From Rhizobium sp. BK196 (GTDB lineage Bacteria; Pseudomonadota; Alphaproteobacteria; Rhizobiales; Rhizobiaceae): a DNA stretch of 64,000 bases. Location: contig NZ_JACHZB010000004.1 of assembly GCF_014193255.1 (NCBI RefSeq), positions 62,001 through 126,000 of the forward strand, written 5' to 3'. Shown here piece by piece: positions 18,197 through 28,191 of the stretch. The position numbers were made by a program, and so were the translations under genes. Below the pieces are notes generated by a model. That model worked only from the letters and a program-made list of their open reading frames with translations, was not told where the DNA came from and ran no database searches. Numbering within the stretch: the stretch's first letter is position 1; the number at the start of each line of letters is the position of its first letter.

Positions 18197-19189
18197 ATGA
18201 CCAAATTCGATGTTCTGACAGTCGGCAATGCAATCGTCGATATTATCGCTCGTTGCGACGACCAGTTCCTCATTGACAACAAGATCACCAAGGCGGCGAT
18301 GAACCTCATCGATGCCGAACGCGCCGAACTGCTCTATTCCCGCATGGGTCCGGCTCTTGAGGCTTCCGGCGGCAGTGCCGGCAATACGGCTGCAGGCATT
18401 GCCAGCCTTGGCGGCAAGGCCGCTTATTTCGGCAAGGTCGCGGAGGACCAGCTCGGTGAGATATTCGTGCATGATATCCGTGCCCAGGGCGTCCACTATC
18501 AGACCAAGGCCAGGGGCACATTTCCGCCGACTGCGCGCTCGATGATCTTCGTGACCGATGACGGCGAGCGCTCGATGAACACCTATCTTGGCGCCTGCGT
18601 CGAGCTCGGACCTGAGGATGTCGAAGCAGATGTCGTGGCGCAGGCCAAGGTGACCTATTTCGAAGGTTATCTCTGGGATCCGCCGCGTGCCAAGGAAGCG
18701 ATTCTCGATTGTGCCCGCATCGCCCACGAGAACGGCCGCGAAATGTCGATGACACTCTCCGATAGCTTCTGCGTCGATCGTTACCGCGGCGAATTCCTGG
18801 ATCTGATGCGCTCGGGCAAGGTCGATATCGTCTTCGCCAACCGCCAGGAAGTCCTTTCGCTTTACGAAACCGACGATTTCGAGGAAGCACTGAACAAGAT
18901 CGCCAAGGATTGCAAGATCGCAGCCGTGACCGTCAGCGAGGACGGCGCCGTGATTCTGAGGGGCAACGAGCGCCATTACGTCGATGCGATCAAGATCAAC
19001 GAATTGGTCGATACGACCGGCGCCGGCGATCTCTTCGCCTCAGGCTTCCTCTACGGTTATACGCAGGGCCGTACGCTGGAGGATTGCGGCAAGCTCGGCT
19101 GCCTTGCCGCGGGCATCGTCATCCAGCAGATCGGCCCGCGGCCGATGAAGTCACTGTCCGAAGCCGCAAAAGAGGCGGGCCTTATTTAA
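18197..19189 (+). CDS. PfkB family carbohydrate kinase (adenosine kinase-like)
   Basis: Ribokinase-fold sugar or nucleoside kinase of 330 residues. The N-terminal DVLTVGNAIVDIIARCDD, the GGSAGNTAAGIASLGGKAAYFGKV glycine-rich lid region and the C-terminal DTTGAGDLFASGFLYG signature (anion hole and catalytic Asp) are all present. The overall pattern resembles bacterial adenosine kinases of rhizobia more than ribokinase or fructokinase, but substrate specificity is not certain. It converges with an SH3-domain gene, overlapping by 8 bp. Confidence 0.88.
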   Translation: MTKFDVLTVGNAIVDIIARCDDQFLIDNKITKAAMNLIDAERAELLYSRMGPALEASGGSAGNTAAGIASLGGKAAYFGKVAEDQLGEIFVHDIRAQGVHYQTKARGTFPPTARSMIFVTDDGERSMNTYLGACVELGPEDVEADVVAQAKVTYFEGYLWDPPRAKEAILDCARIAHENGREMSMTLSDSFCVDRYRGEFLDLMRSGKVDIVFANRQEVLSLYETDDFEEALNKIAKDCKIAAVTVSEDGAVILRGNERHYVDAIKINELVDTTGAGDLFASGFLYGYTQGRTLEDCGKLGCLAAGIVIQQIGPRPMKSLSEAAKEAGLI

Positions 19190-19721
19190 AGGCCTCGCCC
19201 GGATAGGCGCCCCAGATTTCCGACTGCGCTACCCAGCCTTCGGCGCCGTCGGTCTTTGCGAAGCACCACTCTCCGCTGCATTCACCGATCGTGATCATCA
19301 CGCCCGGCTCCAGCTTGGCGACGATGCTGGAAGACGGCTGTGCTTCACGGCGGAGGTTGACATAGACGCCTTTGCCCTTGCCCTTCATCCACGGCGCGGC
19401 GATAGCGGCACGCTGGCCTGACAGCAGCGACTGGTTGACCCAGCCTTCCGTCCCGTCGGCATCGCGGATACGACGCCAGTTGTCGTATTCCTGGATGATT
19501 TCGACCGGTAAGCCCGTCTTCAGATACATCCAGGAAACCGCATAATCCGTTCCCGGCCCGATGCGAAGGTTCACGCGCTTGGACTTCAGCGTCACGAAGC
19601 GCGGCAGCGGCAGGCCGCTCGGCCCCTTGGCCGCCTGGGCTTGCGCAAATTCGATGGTTCCCGCCGATACGGCAAAGGCAACCGTCAGGACGAGACAGGA
19701 CTTCATAACTGTGCGACGCAT
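19182..19721 (-). CDS. Exported protein with two SH3-like domains
   Basis: A 179-residue secreted protein: a signal peptide (LVLTVAFAVSAGTIEFAQA) followed by two bacterial SH3 modules, ~45-105 (KSKRVNLRIGPGTDYAVSW...DGTEGWVNQSLL) and ~115-170 (GVYVNLRREAQPSSSIVAKLEPG...GAEGWVAQSEIW). The paired motifs NLR and EGWV(N/A)QS mark the repeats. Such proteins usually bind cell-wall or surface ligands. ATG 19721 was chosen; the longer frame would put charged residues in front of the signal peptide. Confidence 0.87.
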   Translation of the reverse strand: MRRTVMKSCLVLTVAFAVSAGTIEFAQAQAAKGPSGLPLPRFVTLKSKRVNLRIGPGTDYAVSWMYLKTGLPVEIIQEYDNWRRIRDADGTEGWVNQSLLSGQRAAIAAPWMKGKGKGVYVNLRREAQPSSSIVAKLEPGVMITIGECSGEWCFAKTDGAEGWVAQSEIWGAYPGEAFK

Positions 19722-19898
19722 AGAAGCTTCCGTTGGGTCGAATTCGCAGCAGGCCGCGCCTGCTCGCTTTCCGGGATTCCCCGGCCGCCACACGAGTTTT
19801 GTTTGTCTTCGCGTGCGGGTCTGGTAGAAAATGCCCGGAACGGGAAAATGATCGCCCATCTTGGTTAAAGACCTCTAAACAAGGCACTGTAAGCCGCT

Positions 19899-20900
19899 AT
19901 GACGACGAAGAAAAAACCGAAGGTCTACATAACCCGCAAGCTGCCCGATGTCGTCGAAACCCGCATGCGCGAGCTCTTCGATGCCGAGCTGAATATCGAC
20001 GATACGCCGCGATCCGTTCCCGAACTCGTCGAAGCCGTCAGAACCTGCGATGTGCTGGTTCCGACCGTGACCGACCGCATCGATGCGGCTCTCATCGAAC
20101 AGGCTGGGCCGCAGATGAAGCTGATCGCCAGCTTTTCAAACGGCACCGATCATATCGATGTCGAAGCCGCCGCGCGCCGCGGCATCACTGTCACCAACAC
20201 CCCGAACGTGCTGACCGATGATACCGCCGATATGACCATGGCGCTGATCCTCGCCGTACCTCGGCGGATCGGCGAAGGTGCGCGCGTGCTGACCGACAGG
20301 CCCGGCGAATGGGCCGGCTGGTCTCCGACCTGGATGCTCGGCCGACGTATCCACGGAAAGCGAATCGGCATCGTCGGCATGGGCCGTATCGGCACGGCCG
20401 TTGCGCGCCGTGCCAAGGCCTTCGGCTTGTCGATCCATTATCACAACCGCAAGCGCGTCAATCCTGCGACTGAGGACGAGCTGGAGGCAACCTATTGGGA
20501 AAGCCTCGACCAGATGCTTGCCCGCGTCGACATCGTCTCGGTCAATTGCCCCTCGACACCCGCGACCTTTCATCTCTTGTCGGCAAGGCGCCTGGCGTTG
20601 CTTCAGCCGACCGCCTATCTCGTCAACACCGCCCGCGGCGACGTGATCGACGAGGCGGCGCTTATCAAATGCCTGCGGGAAGGAAAGATCGCTGGCGCCG
20701 GGCTCGATGTTTTCGAGAACGAGCCCATGGTCAATCCGAAGCTGGTGAAGCTTGCCAATGAGGGTAAGGTCGTGCTGCTGCCGCATATGAGCTCTGCAAC
20801 GATCGAGGGACGTGCGGAGATGGGCGACAAGGTCGTCATCAATATCCGCGCCTTCATCGATGGCCATCGACCACCGAATCGGGTGCTGCCGGGCCGGTGA
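19899..20900 (+). CDS. D-isomer-specific 2-hydroxyacid dehydrogenase (GyaR-like)
   Basis: NAD(P)-dependent reductase of 333 residues. The Rossmann motif is GMGRIGTAVARRAKAFG; the catalytic set is Arg in NTARGDVIDE, Glu in GLDVFENEP and His in LLPHMSSAT. The catalytic layout matches glyoxylate/hydroxypyruvate reductases. Preferred substrate (glyoxylate, hydroxypyruvate or another 2-keto acid) cannot be decided. It is transcribed alone. Confidence 0.9.
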   Translation: MTTKKKPKVYITRKLPDVVETRMRELFDAELNIDDTPRSVPELVEAVRTCDVLVPTVTDRIDAALIEQAGPQMKLIASFSNGTDHIDVEAAARRGITVTNTPNVLTDDTADMTMALILAVPRRIGEGARVLTDRPGEWAGWSPTWMLGRRIHGKRIGIVGMGRIGTAVARRAKAFGLSIHYHNRKRVNPATEDELEATYWESLDQMLARVDIVSVNCPSTPATFHLLSARRLALLQPTAYLVNTARGDVIDEAALIKCLREGKIAGAGLDVFENEPMVNPKLVKLANEGKVVLLPHMSSATIEGRAEMGDKVVINIRAFIDGHRPPNRVLPGR

Positions 20901-20919
20901 CCGCCGGACGCACTTATCT

Positions 20920-21393
20920 TCAGCCGGCGAGAGCCTTCCGCATCTCGATAAACGTCACCCGCGTAAAACCCGGATGAGATTTCTCCGCGGTTTTCTCAAA
21001 GCCCCAGGCCGCGAAGGTCGCGTGATTGCCCAAGAGCTCTATCCGCGTCTCGAGGCGCAAAGCCTGAAGGCCGCGTTCGCGCGCCGTCTCTTCCGCGATC
21101 TCAAGTAGACGCCGGCCAATGCCCTTGCCTTGCGCAGATGGCAGAACTGCGAGTTTTCCGACATAGAGGCAATCTTTCTCCGGGCGCAGGAATATGCAGC
21201 CGGTGAGCTGCCCCTTGTTCTCTATGGCATAGACGATTTCTGCCTTTGCCTTCTCCGCCAGCGATTCCATTGTCAGGCGAGTTGCCGAGGAGGGCGGATC
21301 GATCCGGCCTTCCATATAGGCAAAGGATACGAGAATGAGGTCGAGCAACTTGCTCCAGCGGGTAAAGCTCTCATCGATGCGAAAAGGCATCAT
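20920..21393 (-). CDS. GNAT family N-acetyltransferase
   Basis: A 157-residue acetyltransferase. Motif A is LAVLPSAQGKGIGRRLLEIAE (Q-x-x-G-I-G), followed by a conserved hydrophobic strand and LGNHATFAAWGFEKTAEKSH. It overlaps the upstream MoeB-like gene by 4 bp (ATGA), so it is translated from the same mRNA as recF and moeB. Acceptor substrate is unknown. Confidence 0.87.
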   Translation of the reverse strand: MMPFRIDESFTRWSKLLDLILVSFAYMEGRIDPPSSATRLTMESLAEKAKAEIVYAIENKGQLTGCIFLRPEKDCLYVGKLAVLPSAQGKGIGRRLLEIAEETARERGLQALRLETRIELLGNHATFAAWGFEKTAEKSHPGFTRVTFIEMRKALAG

Positions 21394-22214
21394 GCGGTAT
21401 TGCTCTGCTTCGCGCGTCGGCGCTTGTAGCGGATCGTATCGAAACGAGCGGACAAGGCGTCATAGAGCAGCAGGCGGCCGATCAGCGGCTTACCGGCGCC
21501 GGTAATGATCTTGATCGCCTCCATGGCCATCATCGTGCCGATCACGCCTGTCAGAGCGCCGATGATCCCGGCCTCCGCGCAGGCGGGTATCAATCCGGCC
21601 GGCGGTGCTTCGGGAAAGAGATCACGATATCCGGGATTCTGCGTACCGTCCTCGGCAGCCTCATAGGGTTTCAGCACCGTCAGCGATCCGTCGAAACGGC
21701 CGACGGCACCTGTCACAAGCGGGATACGCGCGTCTTCTGCCGCATCAGCGGCCATATAGCGCGTATCGAAATTGTCCGAACCGTCGATCAGGAGATCGAA
21801 CCCGGAAAGGTGCAAACGCGCCCTATCGGCGGAAAGGCGCTCAGTGAAACGGATGACCTTGATATGTGGGTTCAGCCGAGCGATCGCAATGGCAGCACTT
21901 TCCGTCTTCATTTCGCCGATCGTGCCGGAATCGTGGATCACCTGCCGCTGCAGGTTGGAGAGCGAAACACGATCGTCATCGGCAATGCCGAGCGTGCCGA
22001 CGCCTGCGGCCGCCAGATATTGCAGGATCGGCGCGCCGAGCCCTCCGGCGCCTATGACAAGTACCCGCGCGGCCTTCAGTTTCTGTTGGCCCGCGCCGCC
22101 GATTTCCGGCAGCAGGATGTGGCGATGATAGCGTGCGATTTCGTCCGGGCTGAGGGGTTCCATGGACGCAATGCTATCACGCCGTAAACCGTCAGGAGAA
22201 GCGCGATCGCTCAT
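21390..22214 (-). CDS. moeB: ThiF/MoeB/HesA family adenylyltransferase
   Basis: E1-like enzyme that adenylates the C-terminal Gly of a sulfur carrier such as MoaD or ThiS. The Rossmann ATP-binding motif GAGGLGAPILQYLAAAGVG and the conserved DDDRVSLSNLQRQVIH are clear; RDLFPEAPPAG..ACAEAG follows. The paired CxxC zinc sites of E. coli MoeB are not present (single Cys in PACAEAG). The start at 22214 overlaps the recF stop (ATGA); a second ATG at 22163 (MEPLSPDEIARY) is equally plausible. Whether it serves molybdopterin or thiamine synthesis is undecided. Confidence 0.85.
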   Translation of the reverse strand: MSDRASPDGLRRDSIASMEPLSPDEIARYHRHILLPEIGGAGQQKLKAARVLVIGAGGLGAPILQYLAAAGVGTLGIADDDRVSLSNLQRQVIHDSGTIGEMKTESAAIAIARLNPHIKVIRFTERLSADRARLHLSGFDLLIDGSDNFDTRYMAADAAEDARIPLVTGAVGRFDGSLTVLKPYEAAEDGTQNPGYRDLFPEAPPAGLIPACAEAGIIGALTGVIGTMMAMEAIKIITGAGKPLIGRLLLYDALSARFDTIRYKRRRAKQSNTA

Positions 22215-23335
22215 TCGAAAACCCGTCCGTCCGCAACCGTGAAAAACTGCGCCCGCTCGCCAAGCGCCGCAAACATCTGACAGTCCGTTCCCGTCATGAA
22301 GGCCTGGCCGCCAAGCCCGTCTATGAGATCGAACAATGCGGCGCGACGTCCCTCGTCGAGATGGGCAGCAATTTCGTCCAGAAGCAGAACCGGCGCATGG
22401 CCGGTAAGATTGCCGACGAGCCGCGCATGGGCAAGCACAAGGCCCACCAGCAGGGCCTTCTGCTCGCCGGTGGAGCAGCGTGCGGCTTCCATCTGCTTCT
22501 CACGATGATGCGCGATGAGATCGGCACGATGCGGCCCCTCCAGCGTGCGCCCGGCGCCGGCATCGCGGTAACGGTTGGCGGCGAGCGTTGCCGCATACTC
22601 ATCTTCCAGATCGACCGAGGGCCGGGAGAATTGACCATCCATGAAACCCGAGAGCTGCAGCGATGCTGATGGGAAGGGGGAGGTCTCGCGGCTTTCCTCG
22701 ATGAGGCGGGTCAGCAGGCCGAGCATTTCCTGCCGGGCGAGCGCCATGGCAATGCCGAGGCTTGCCATCTGCTCCTCGATGCCGGAAAGCCAGGACGGGT
22801 CGAAGCGGCCTTCGTCGAGCAGCTTGTTGCGGCTGCGCATGGCACGCTCGAAGTCACTTGCCCGCCTGGCATGCTCAGGGTCGAGCGAGAGCACGAGCCG
22901 GTCGAGGAACCGCCTGCGATCGGATGAGCCACCGGTAAAGAGCCCGTCCATTGCCGGCGTCAGCCAGAGCACGCGAAGGTGGTCCGTCAGCTCGTCAACC
23001 GTCTTTGCCGTTGTTCCGTTGATGCGCAGCCGGCGCGCCGTCGTCTCGTCGCTGGCATCAATCCCCGTGCCGATCTCGACAACGCCTTCCATACCGTCGA
23101 GTTCGGCAAAGATCGAAAATCCGCCCGCAGCACCGACGCGGGTGATATCGCCATAGGCGGCGCGGCGCAGCCCGCGTCCCGGCGACAGGAAGGAAACCGC
23201 CTCCATCAGGTTGGTCTTGCCGGCGCCGTTGTCCCCGGTCAGCACCACATGCCGCCCGTCAAGGGCAAGCGATGCCGACGCATAATTGCGGAAGTCGGTC
23301 AGTTTCAGACGGGTAAGGGCAACCTTGTGCGGCAT
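22211..23335 (-). CDS. recF: DNA replication/repair protein RecF
   Basis: SMC-like ATPase that helps load RecA on gapped DNA. The 374 residues show Walker A LTGDNGAGKTNLMEAVSFLSPG, the ABC-like signature STGEQKALLVGL and Walker B PVLLLDEIAAHLD, in RecF order. Unlike in E. coli it is not next to dnaA-dnaN; here it heads a recF-moeB-GNAT group joined by 4-bp overlaps. A long palindrome lies just upstream of its start. Confidence 0.97.
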   Translation of the reverse strand: MPHKVALTRLKLTDFRNYASASLALDGRHVVLTGDNGAGKTNLMEAVSFLSPGRGLRRAAYGDITRVGAAGGFSIFAELDGMEGVVEIGTGIDASDETTARRLRINGTTAKTVDELTDHLRVLWLTPAMDGLFTGGSSDRRRFLDRLVLSLDPEHARRASDFERAMRSRNKLLDEGRFDPSWLSGIEEQMASLGIAMALARQEMLGLLTRLIEESRETSPFPSASLQLSGFMDGQFSRPSVDLEDEYAATLAANRYRDAGAGRTLEGPHRADLIAHHREKQMEAARCSTGEQKALLVGLVLAHARLVGNLTGHAPVLLLDEIAAHLDEGRRAALFDLIDGLGGQAFMTGTDCQMFAALGERAQFFTVADGRVFE

Positions 23336-23367
23336 CGGATATCCGGAAACATCAAGGCTGACAGTCG

Positions 23368-23412
23368 GAGCCTTTCCTGGTCAGAATGAATCAATCTGAC
23401 CAGGAAAGGCTC
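23368..23412. repeat. Perfect 18-bp inverted repeat, probably a dispersed palindromic element
   Basis: GAGCCTTTCCTGGTCAGA and its exact complement flank a 9-nt spacer ATGAATCAA that is itself nearly symmetrical. It lies between the recF start (23335) and the end of the small gene at 23459, both on the minus strand. No T run follows, so it does not look like an ordinary terminator. Similar palindromes are scattered through Rhizobium genomes as far as I recall. Confidence 0.7.
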
Positions 23413-23458
23413 TAAGCCGAAGCGCCAGGGATATCAAGGCTGAGAGCCGTTTCGGCTG

Positions 23459-23722
23459 TCAATGCCTGCAAGGGGTGGGCGGCTCGAGCTGTGCCTCGGC
23501 CTCCGCAATCGCCTTTTCTATCCAATAGCGGAGGTCCGGCCGGTCTTCGATCGAGCCGCGCAGGGATTTCAATGAATCGATCATCATCGTCAATTTCTGG
23601 CGGCGCATATCGATGACGATACTGTCGTCACCAGATTTCCCGGAGAATGCGGATGTCATGCAGAACTCGAAGCCTCTTGTCTGACTGGTGATAGGGGTTC
23701 CGGCGCTGGTAACTATCGTCAT
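23459..23722 (-). CDS. Hypothetical protein
   Basis: An 87-residue protein I do not recognise. It is predicted soluble, with an N-terminal beta-rich half (MTIVTSAGTPITSQTRGFEF) and a helical C-terminal half (RRQKLTMMIDSLKSLRG... RYWIEKAIAEAEAQLE), ending near PPTPCRH. No signal peptide or known motif is present. ATG 23722 was chosen; a TTG 15 bp upstream would extend it by five residues. It is on the recF strand but separated from it by the long palindrome, and may be transcribed separately. Confidence 0.6.
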   Translation of the reverse strand: MTIVTSAGTPITSQTRGFEFCMTSAFSGKSGDDSIVIDMRRQKLTMMIDSLKSLRGSIEDRPDLRYWIEKAIAEAEAQLEPPTPCRH

Positions 23723-23899
23723 ATGGAGCGAAATCAACTACAGGCTGTTCAACTTTTCGCAATATCGCCGGCAAGTCCTCAAGCACTAATTAGAAGTTGT
23801 AGATCCGCTAGGCGAACAGTTATTGAGGCGACATAATACCCAAAAAAAGTCGGTTGAAATTTGCAACTTGTGGATTGAGATATTCAGCTGACGCTATAT

Positions 23900-23917
23900 G
23901 GTAAATAAGGGTTTACC
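23900..23917. promoter_or_regulatory. Inverted repeat in front of the XRE regulator
   Basis: GGTAAA-TAAGGG-TTTACC lies 17 bp before the preferred GTG start at 23934. It could be an autoregulatory operator. If translation began at ATG 23898 the site would be inside the coding region. Confidence 0.4.
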
Positions 23918-23933
23918 GGGAGAGAGTGCAGCA

Positions 23934-24299
23934 GTGCCAGATCCGATTGATATCATTGTCGGCCGCAACGTGAGACAGCTTCGCGCCCGCCGACGTGTTT
24001 CTCAGCTGGAGCTCGGCGAAGCGCTTGGCCTTACATTCCAGCAGATCCAAAAATACGAGAAGGGCACGAACCGCGTCTCTGCCAGCAAGCTGCATCAGAT
24101 AGCAGTCTTCTTGGGGGTCGATATTTCCGAGCTATTTGAGGGTACGGGAATTTCCCAGTTTACCAACCGCGTCGAGCTGAGCCCCGAGGCCTATGAACTG
24201 GCGGTCAGCTTTGACAGGTTAAGCTCGATTGCGGGCAAGCAGGCGGTCAAGACAATCCTCAACCTCATGTGCGGTCAGGCATCCGAAAACGCCGCTTGA
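23934..24299 (+). CDS. XRE family transcriptional regulator (PraR/SinR-like)
   Basis: A 121-residue protein with a helix-turn-helix of the Cro/CI type: NVRQLRARRRVSQLELGEALGLTFQQIQKYEKGTNRVSASKL is the typical rhizobial pattern (QQIQKYEKGTNR), as in PraR and related regulators. The C-terminal third (AYELAVSFDRLSSIAGKQAVKTI) may mediate dimerisation. GTG 23934 has GGGAGAG at good spacing; the upstream in-frame ATG at 23898 lacks a clear site but cannot be excluded. PraR controls quorum-sensing and attachment genes in R. leguminosarum; orthology is not established here. Confidence 0.85.
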   Translation: MPDPIDIIVGRNVRQLRARRRVSQLELGEALGLTFQQIQKYEKGTNRVSASKLHQIAVFLGVDISELFEGTGISQFTNRVELSPEAYELAVSFDRLSSIAGKQAVKTILNLMCGQASENAA

Positions 24300-24332
24300 T
24301 GCGTCGCACTTATCTTTGAAATCGACGGGATT

Positions 24333-24539
24333 TCAGTGAAGCTCGCGCTCGTGCAAAGCGACGAGCAGGGCGTCCTGCGTCTGATGGCCGGCGTGGTAGA
24401 GGTCGATCGCGATGCTGGCGATCGAAAGACCCTGCTGGCTGCGAAGCTTGATGTTGTGTTCGGCACACCATGAATAGAGCGCACCTGCCAGTGCATCGAC
24501 ATCTTCGGACAGACTATTTGAAAAACTCGTTGCCGACAT
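24333..24539 (-). CDS. Small hypothetical protein
   Basis: A 68-residue protein starting MSATSFSNSLSEDVDALAGAL after an AGAGGG ribosome site. It looks helical and soluble, with a single Cys (YSWCAEHN) and a His-rich end (HAGHQTQDALLVALHERELH). I do not recognise a family. It is transcribed alone, convergent with the XRE regulator. Coding potential is supported by the ribosome site and conserved-looking composition only. Confidence 0.55.
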   Translation of the reverse strand: MSATSFSNSLSEDVDALAGALYSWCAEHNIKLRSQQGLSIASIAIDLYHAGHQTQDALLVALHERELH

Positions 24540-24745
24540 GGAGATACCCTCTGTTGTCCCGGACTGCGGGCCAAAGACAGTATGGATTTCAGGAACTTGC
24601 AAGCGCCATCGGATCTGTGCGTTAACACAAGACATCTGCGTTTCGATCTACGTCCCGACCCGAGACAGCTGTCCCGAATTGAAGCATGCATGAAAAAAGC
24701 CGCAGGCGGCACCTCCGGCTTTTGTAAGCTTGACGGATATCGAAC

Positions 24746-25885
24746 TCAGCCCTCGAAGAATTCCTTCATCCGGGCAAAGAAGCCCGTCGATTCCGGATTG
24801 TTCTCCTTCGAGGAGAGCTGCTCGAATTCCTGTAGAAGCTCGCGCTGGCGCTTAGAAAGCTTCTGCGGCGTCTCGATCTGGATCTGGATATAGAGATCGC
24901 CCGTCTGGCTGGAGCGCAGTACCGGCATGCCCTTGCCCTTCAGACGGAATTGCTTGCCGGCCTGCGTGCCCTCGGGAACGGTGACACGCGACTTGGTGCC
25001 GTCGAGTGTCGCGACATCGAAGGTGCCCCCGAGCGCTGCCGTCGTCATGGAGATCGGCACGGCGCAATAGAGGTCGGCTCCGTCGCGCTGATAGAACTCA
25101 TGCGGCTTCACCGACAGGAAGATATAGAGATCGCCCGCCGGGCCGCCGCGCGTGCCGGCTTCGCCTTCGCCCTGCAGGCGAATACGGGTACCATCCTCGA
25201 TACCGGCAGGGATGTTGACGGAGAGCGAACGCTCTTCGGTCACACGGCCCTGGCCGTGACACTTCGGACACGGATCGGGAATGATCTGGCCGCGGCCGTG
25301 GCAGGTCGGGCAGGTGCGTTCAATCGAGAAGAAACCTTGCGCTGCGCGCACGCGGCCCGAGCCCTGGCAGGTGCCGCAGGTCTTCGGCTGCGTGCCCGGC
25401 TTGGCGCCGGAGCCGGAACAGACGTCGCAGGTAATCGAGGTCGGCACGCGGATCTGCGCCGTTTTCCCGGAAAAGGCCTCTTCCAGCGAGATTTCCATGT
25501 TGTAGCGAAGGTCGGCGCCGCGTTCGCGGCCGCCCGAAGAGCGCTGCCGTCCGCGGCCGCCGCCCATCATCTCGCCGAAAATATCCTCGAAGATATCGGA
25601 GAAGCCGCCGCCGGCAAAACCGCCGCCGCCGAAGCCGCCGGGACCACCCATACCGCCATGTTCGAAAGCCGCATGGCCGTAACGGTCGTAGGCCGCGCGC
25701 TTCTGCGGGTCCTTCAGCGTTTCGTAGGCTTCGTTGATTTCCTTGAATTTGCGTTCGGCGTCTTTGTCATCCGGGTTCTTGTCCGGATGGTATTTCATTG
25801 CCAGCTTGCGGAAGGCGCTTTTCAGCTCTTTCTCATCCGCCGTCTTGGCTACACCCAGAGTTTCGTAAAAGTCCGCTTTTGCCAA
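24746..25885 (-). CDS. dnaJ: Chaperone protein DnaJ
   Basis: Hsp40 co-chaperone that delivers substrates to DnaK and stimulates its ATPase. The J domain (residues ~3-70) has the HPD motif in [10 protein letters not shown]; a Gly/Phe-rich region follows; then four CxxCxGxG zinc repeats ([32 protein letters not shown]) and the C-terminal substrate-binding domain. The natural start [11 protein letters not shown] is preceded by TTG (25885), not ATG. An ATG at 25918 would add eleven residues ([11 protein letters not shown]). It is 82 bp (or 49 bp) downstream of dnaK. Confidence 0.95.
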   Translation of the reverse strand: MAKADFYETLGVAKTADEKELKSAFRKLAMKYHPDKNPDDKDAERKFKEINEAYETLKDPQKRAAYDRYGHAAFEHGGMGGPGGFGGGGFAGGGFSDIFEDIFGEMMGGGRGRQRSSGGRERGADLRYNMEISLEEAFSGKTAQIRVPTSITCDVCSGSGAKPGTQPKTCGTCQGSGRVRAAQGFFSIERTCPTCHGRGQIIPDPCPKCHGQGRVTEERSLSVNIPAGIEDGTRIRLQGEGEAGTRGGPAGDLYIFLSVKPHEFYQRDGADLYCAVPISMTTAALGGTFDVATLDGTKSRVTVPEGTQAGKQFRLKGKGMPVLRSSQTGDLYIQIQIETPQKLSKRQRELLQEFEQLSSKENNPESTGFFARMKEFFEG

Positions 25886-25967
25886 TTTAAGCCCCGGAAA
25901 TGGATTTCCGGCTGCCATGGTGAGCAGCCGGATGTCTATCGTCTAGCGTTGACCGACAGCCCGCTGA

Positions 25968-27878
<1,911 letters not shown>

Positions 27879-27991
27879 GTCATTCTCTCCTTGAAGCAAG
27901 CTGTCGGAACCCCGGTAAGGCATTTCGCTGACAGCCCCTTACGGGATGGGTCTACTAAGATTACGCAATCGTGATTGCGGTGATGCGGCGT

Positions 27992-28020
27992 ATATAAGGA
28001 GCGGTTTTCTGGACTGCAAG
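27992..28020 (-). promoter_or_regulatory. Probable RpoH (sigma-32) promoter of dnaK
   Basis: On the minus strand CTTG and, after 17 bp, CCTTATAT match the alphaproteobacterial heat-shock promoter pattern (CTTG-N16-18-CYTATNT). It would start transcription ~105 nt before the dnaK ATG. The leader contains a small perfect inverted repeat, GCAATC-GT-GATTGC (27965-27978). Confidence 0.7.
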
Positions 28021-28191
28021 GCGAGAAATGGCTTGGAATCCAGCAAAACGAATGTGTTGCATTCAATTTTTACAGTAGACGGAAAAGGGTCTGCTTTGCA
28101 CCTTCAAACTGCGCAAATCTTGCATGCCAGGCCTTGCACGGGACATGCTACCGCATGGGGTCTTATCCCGTCTCAATATGTCTGCTGTCCC

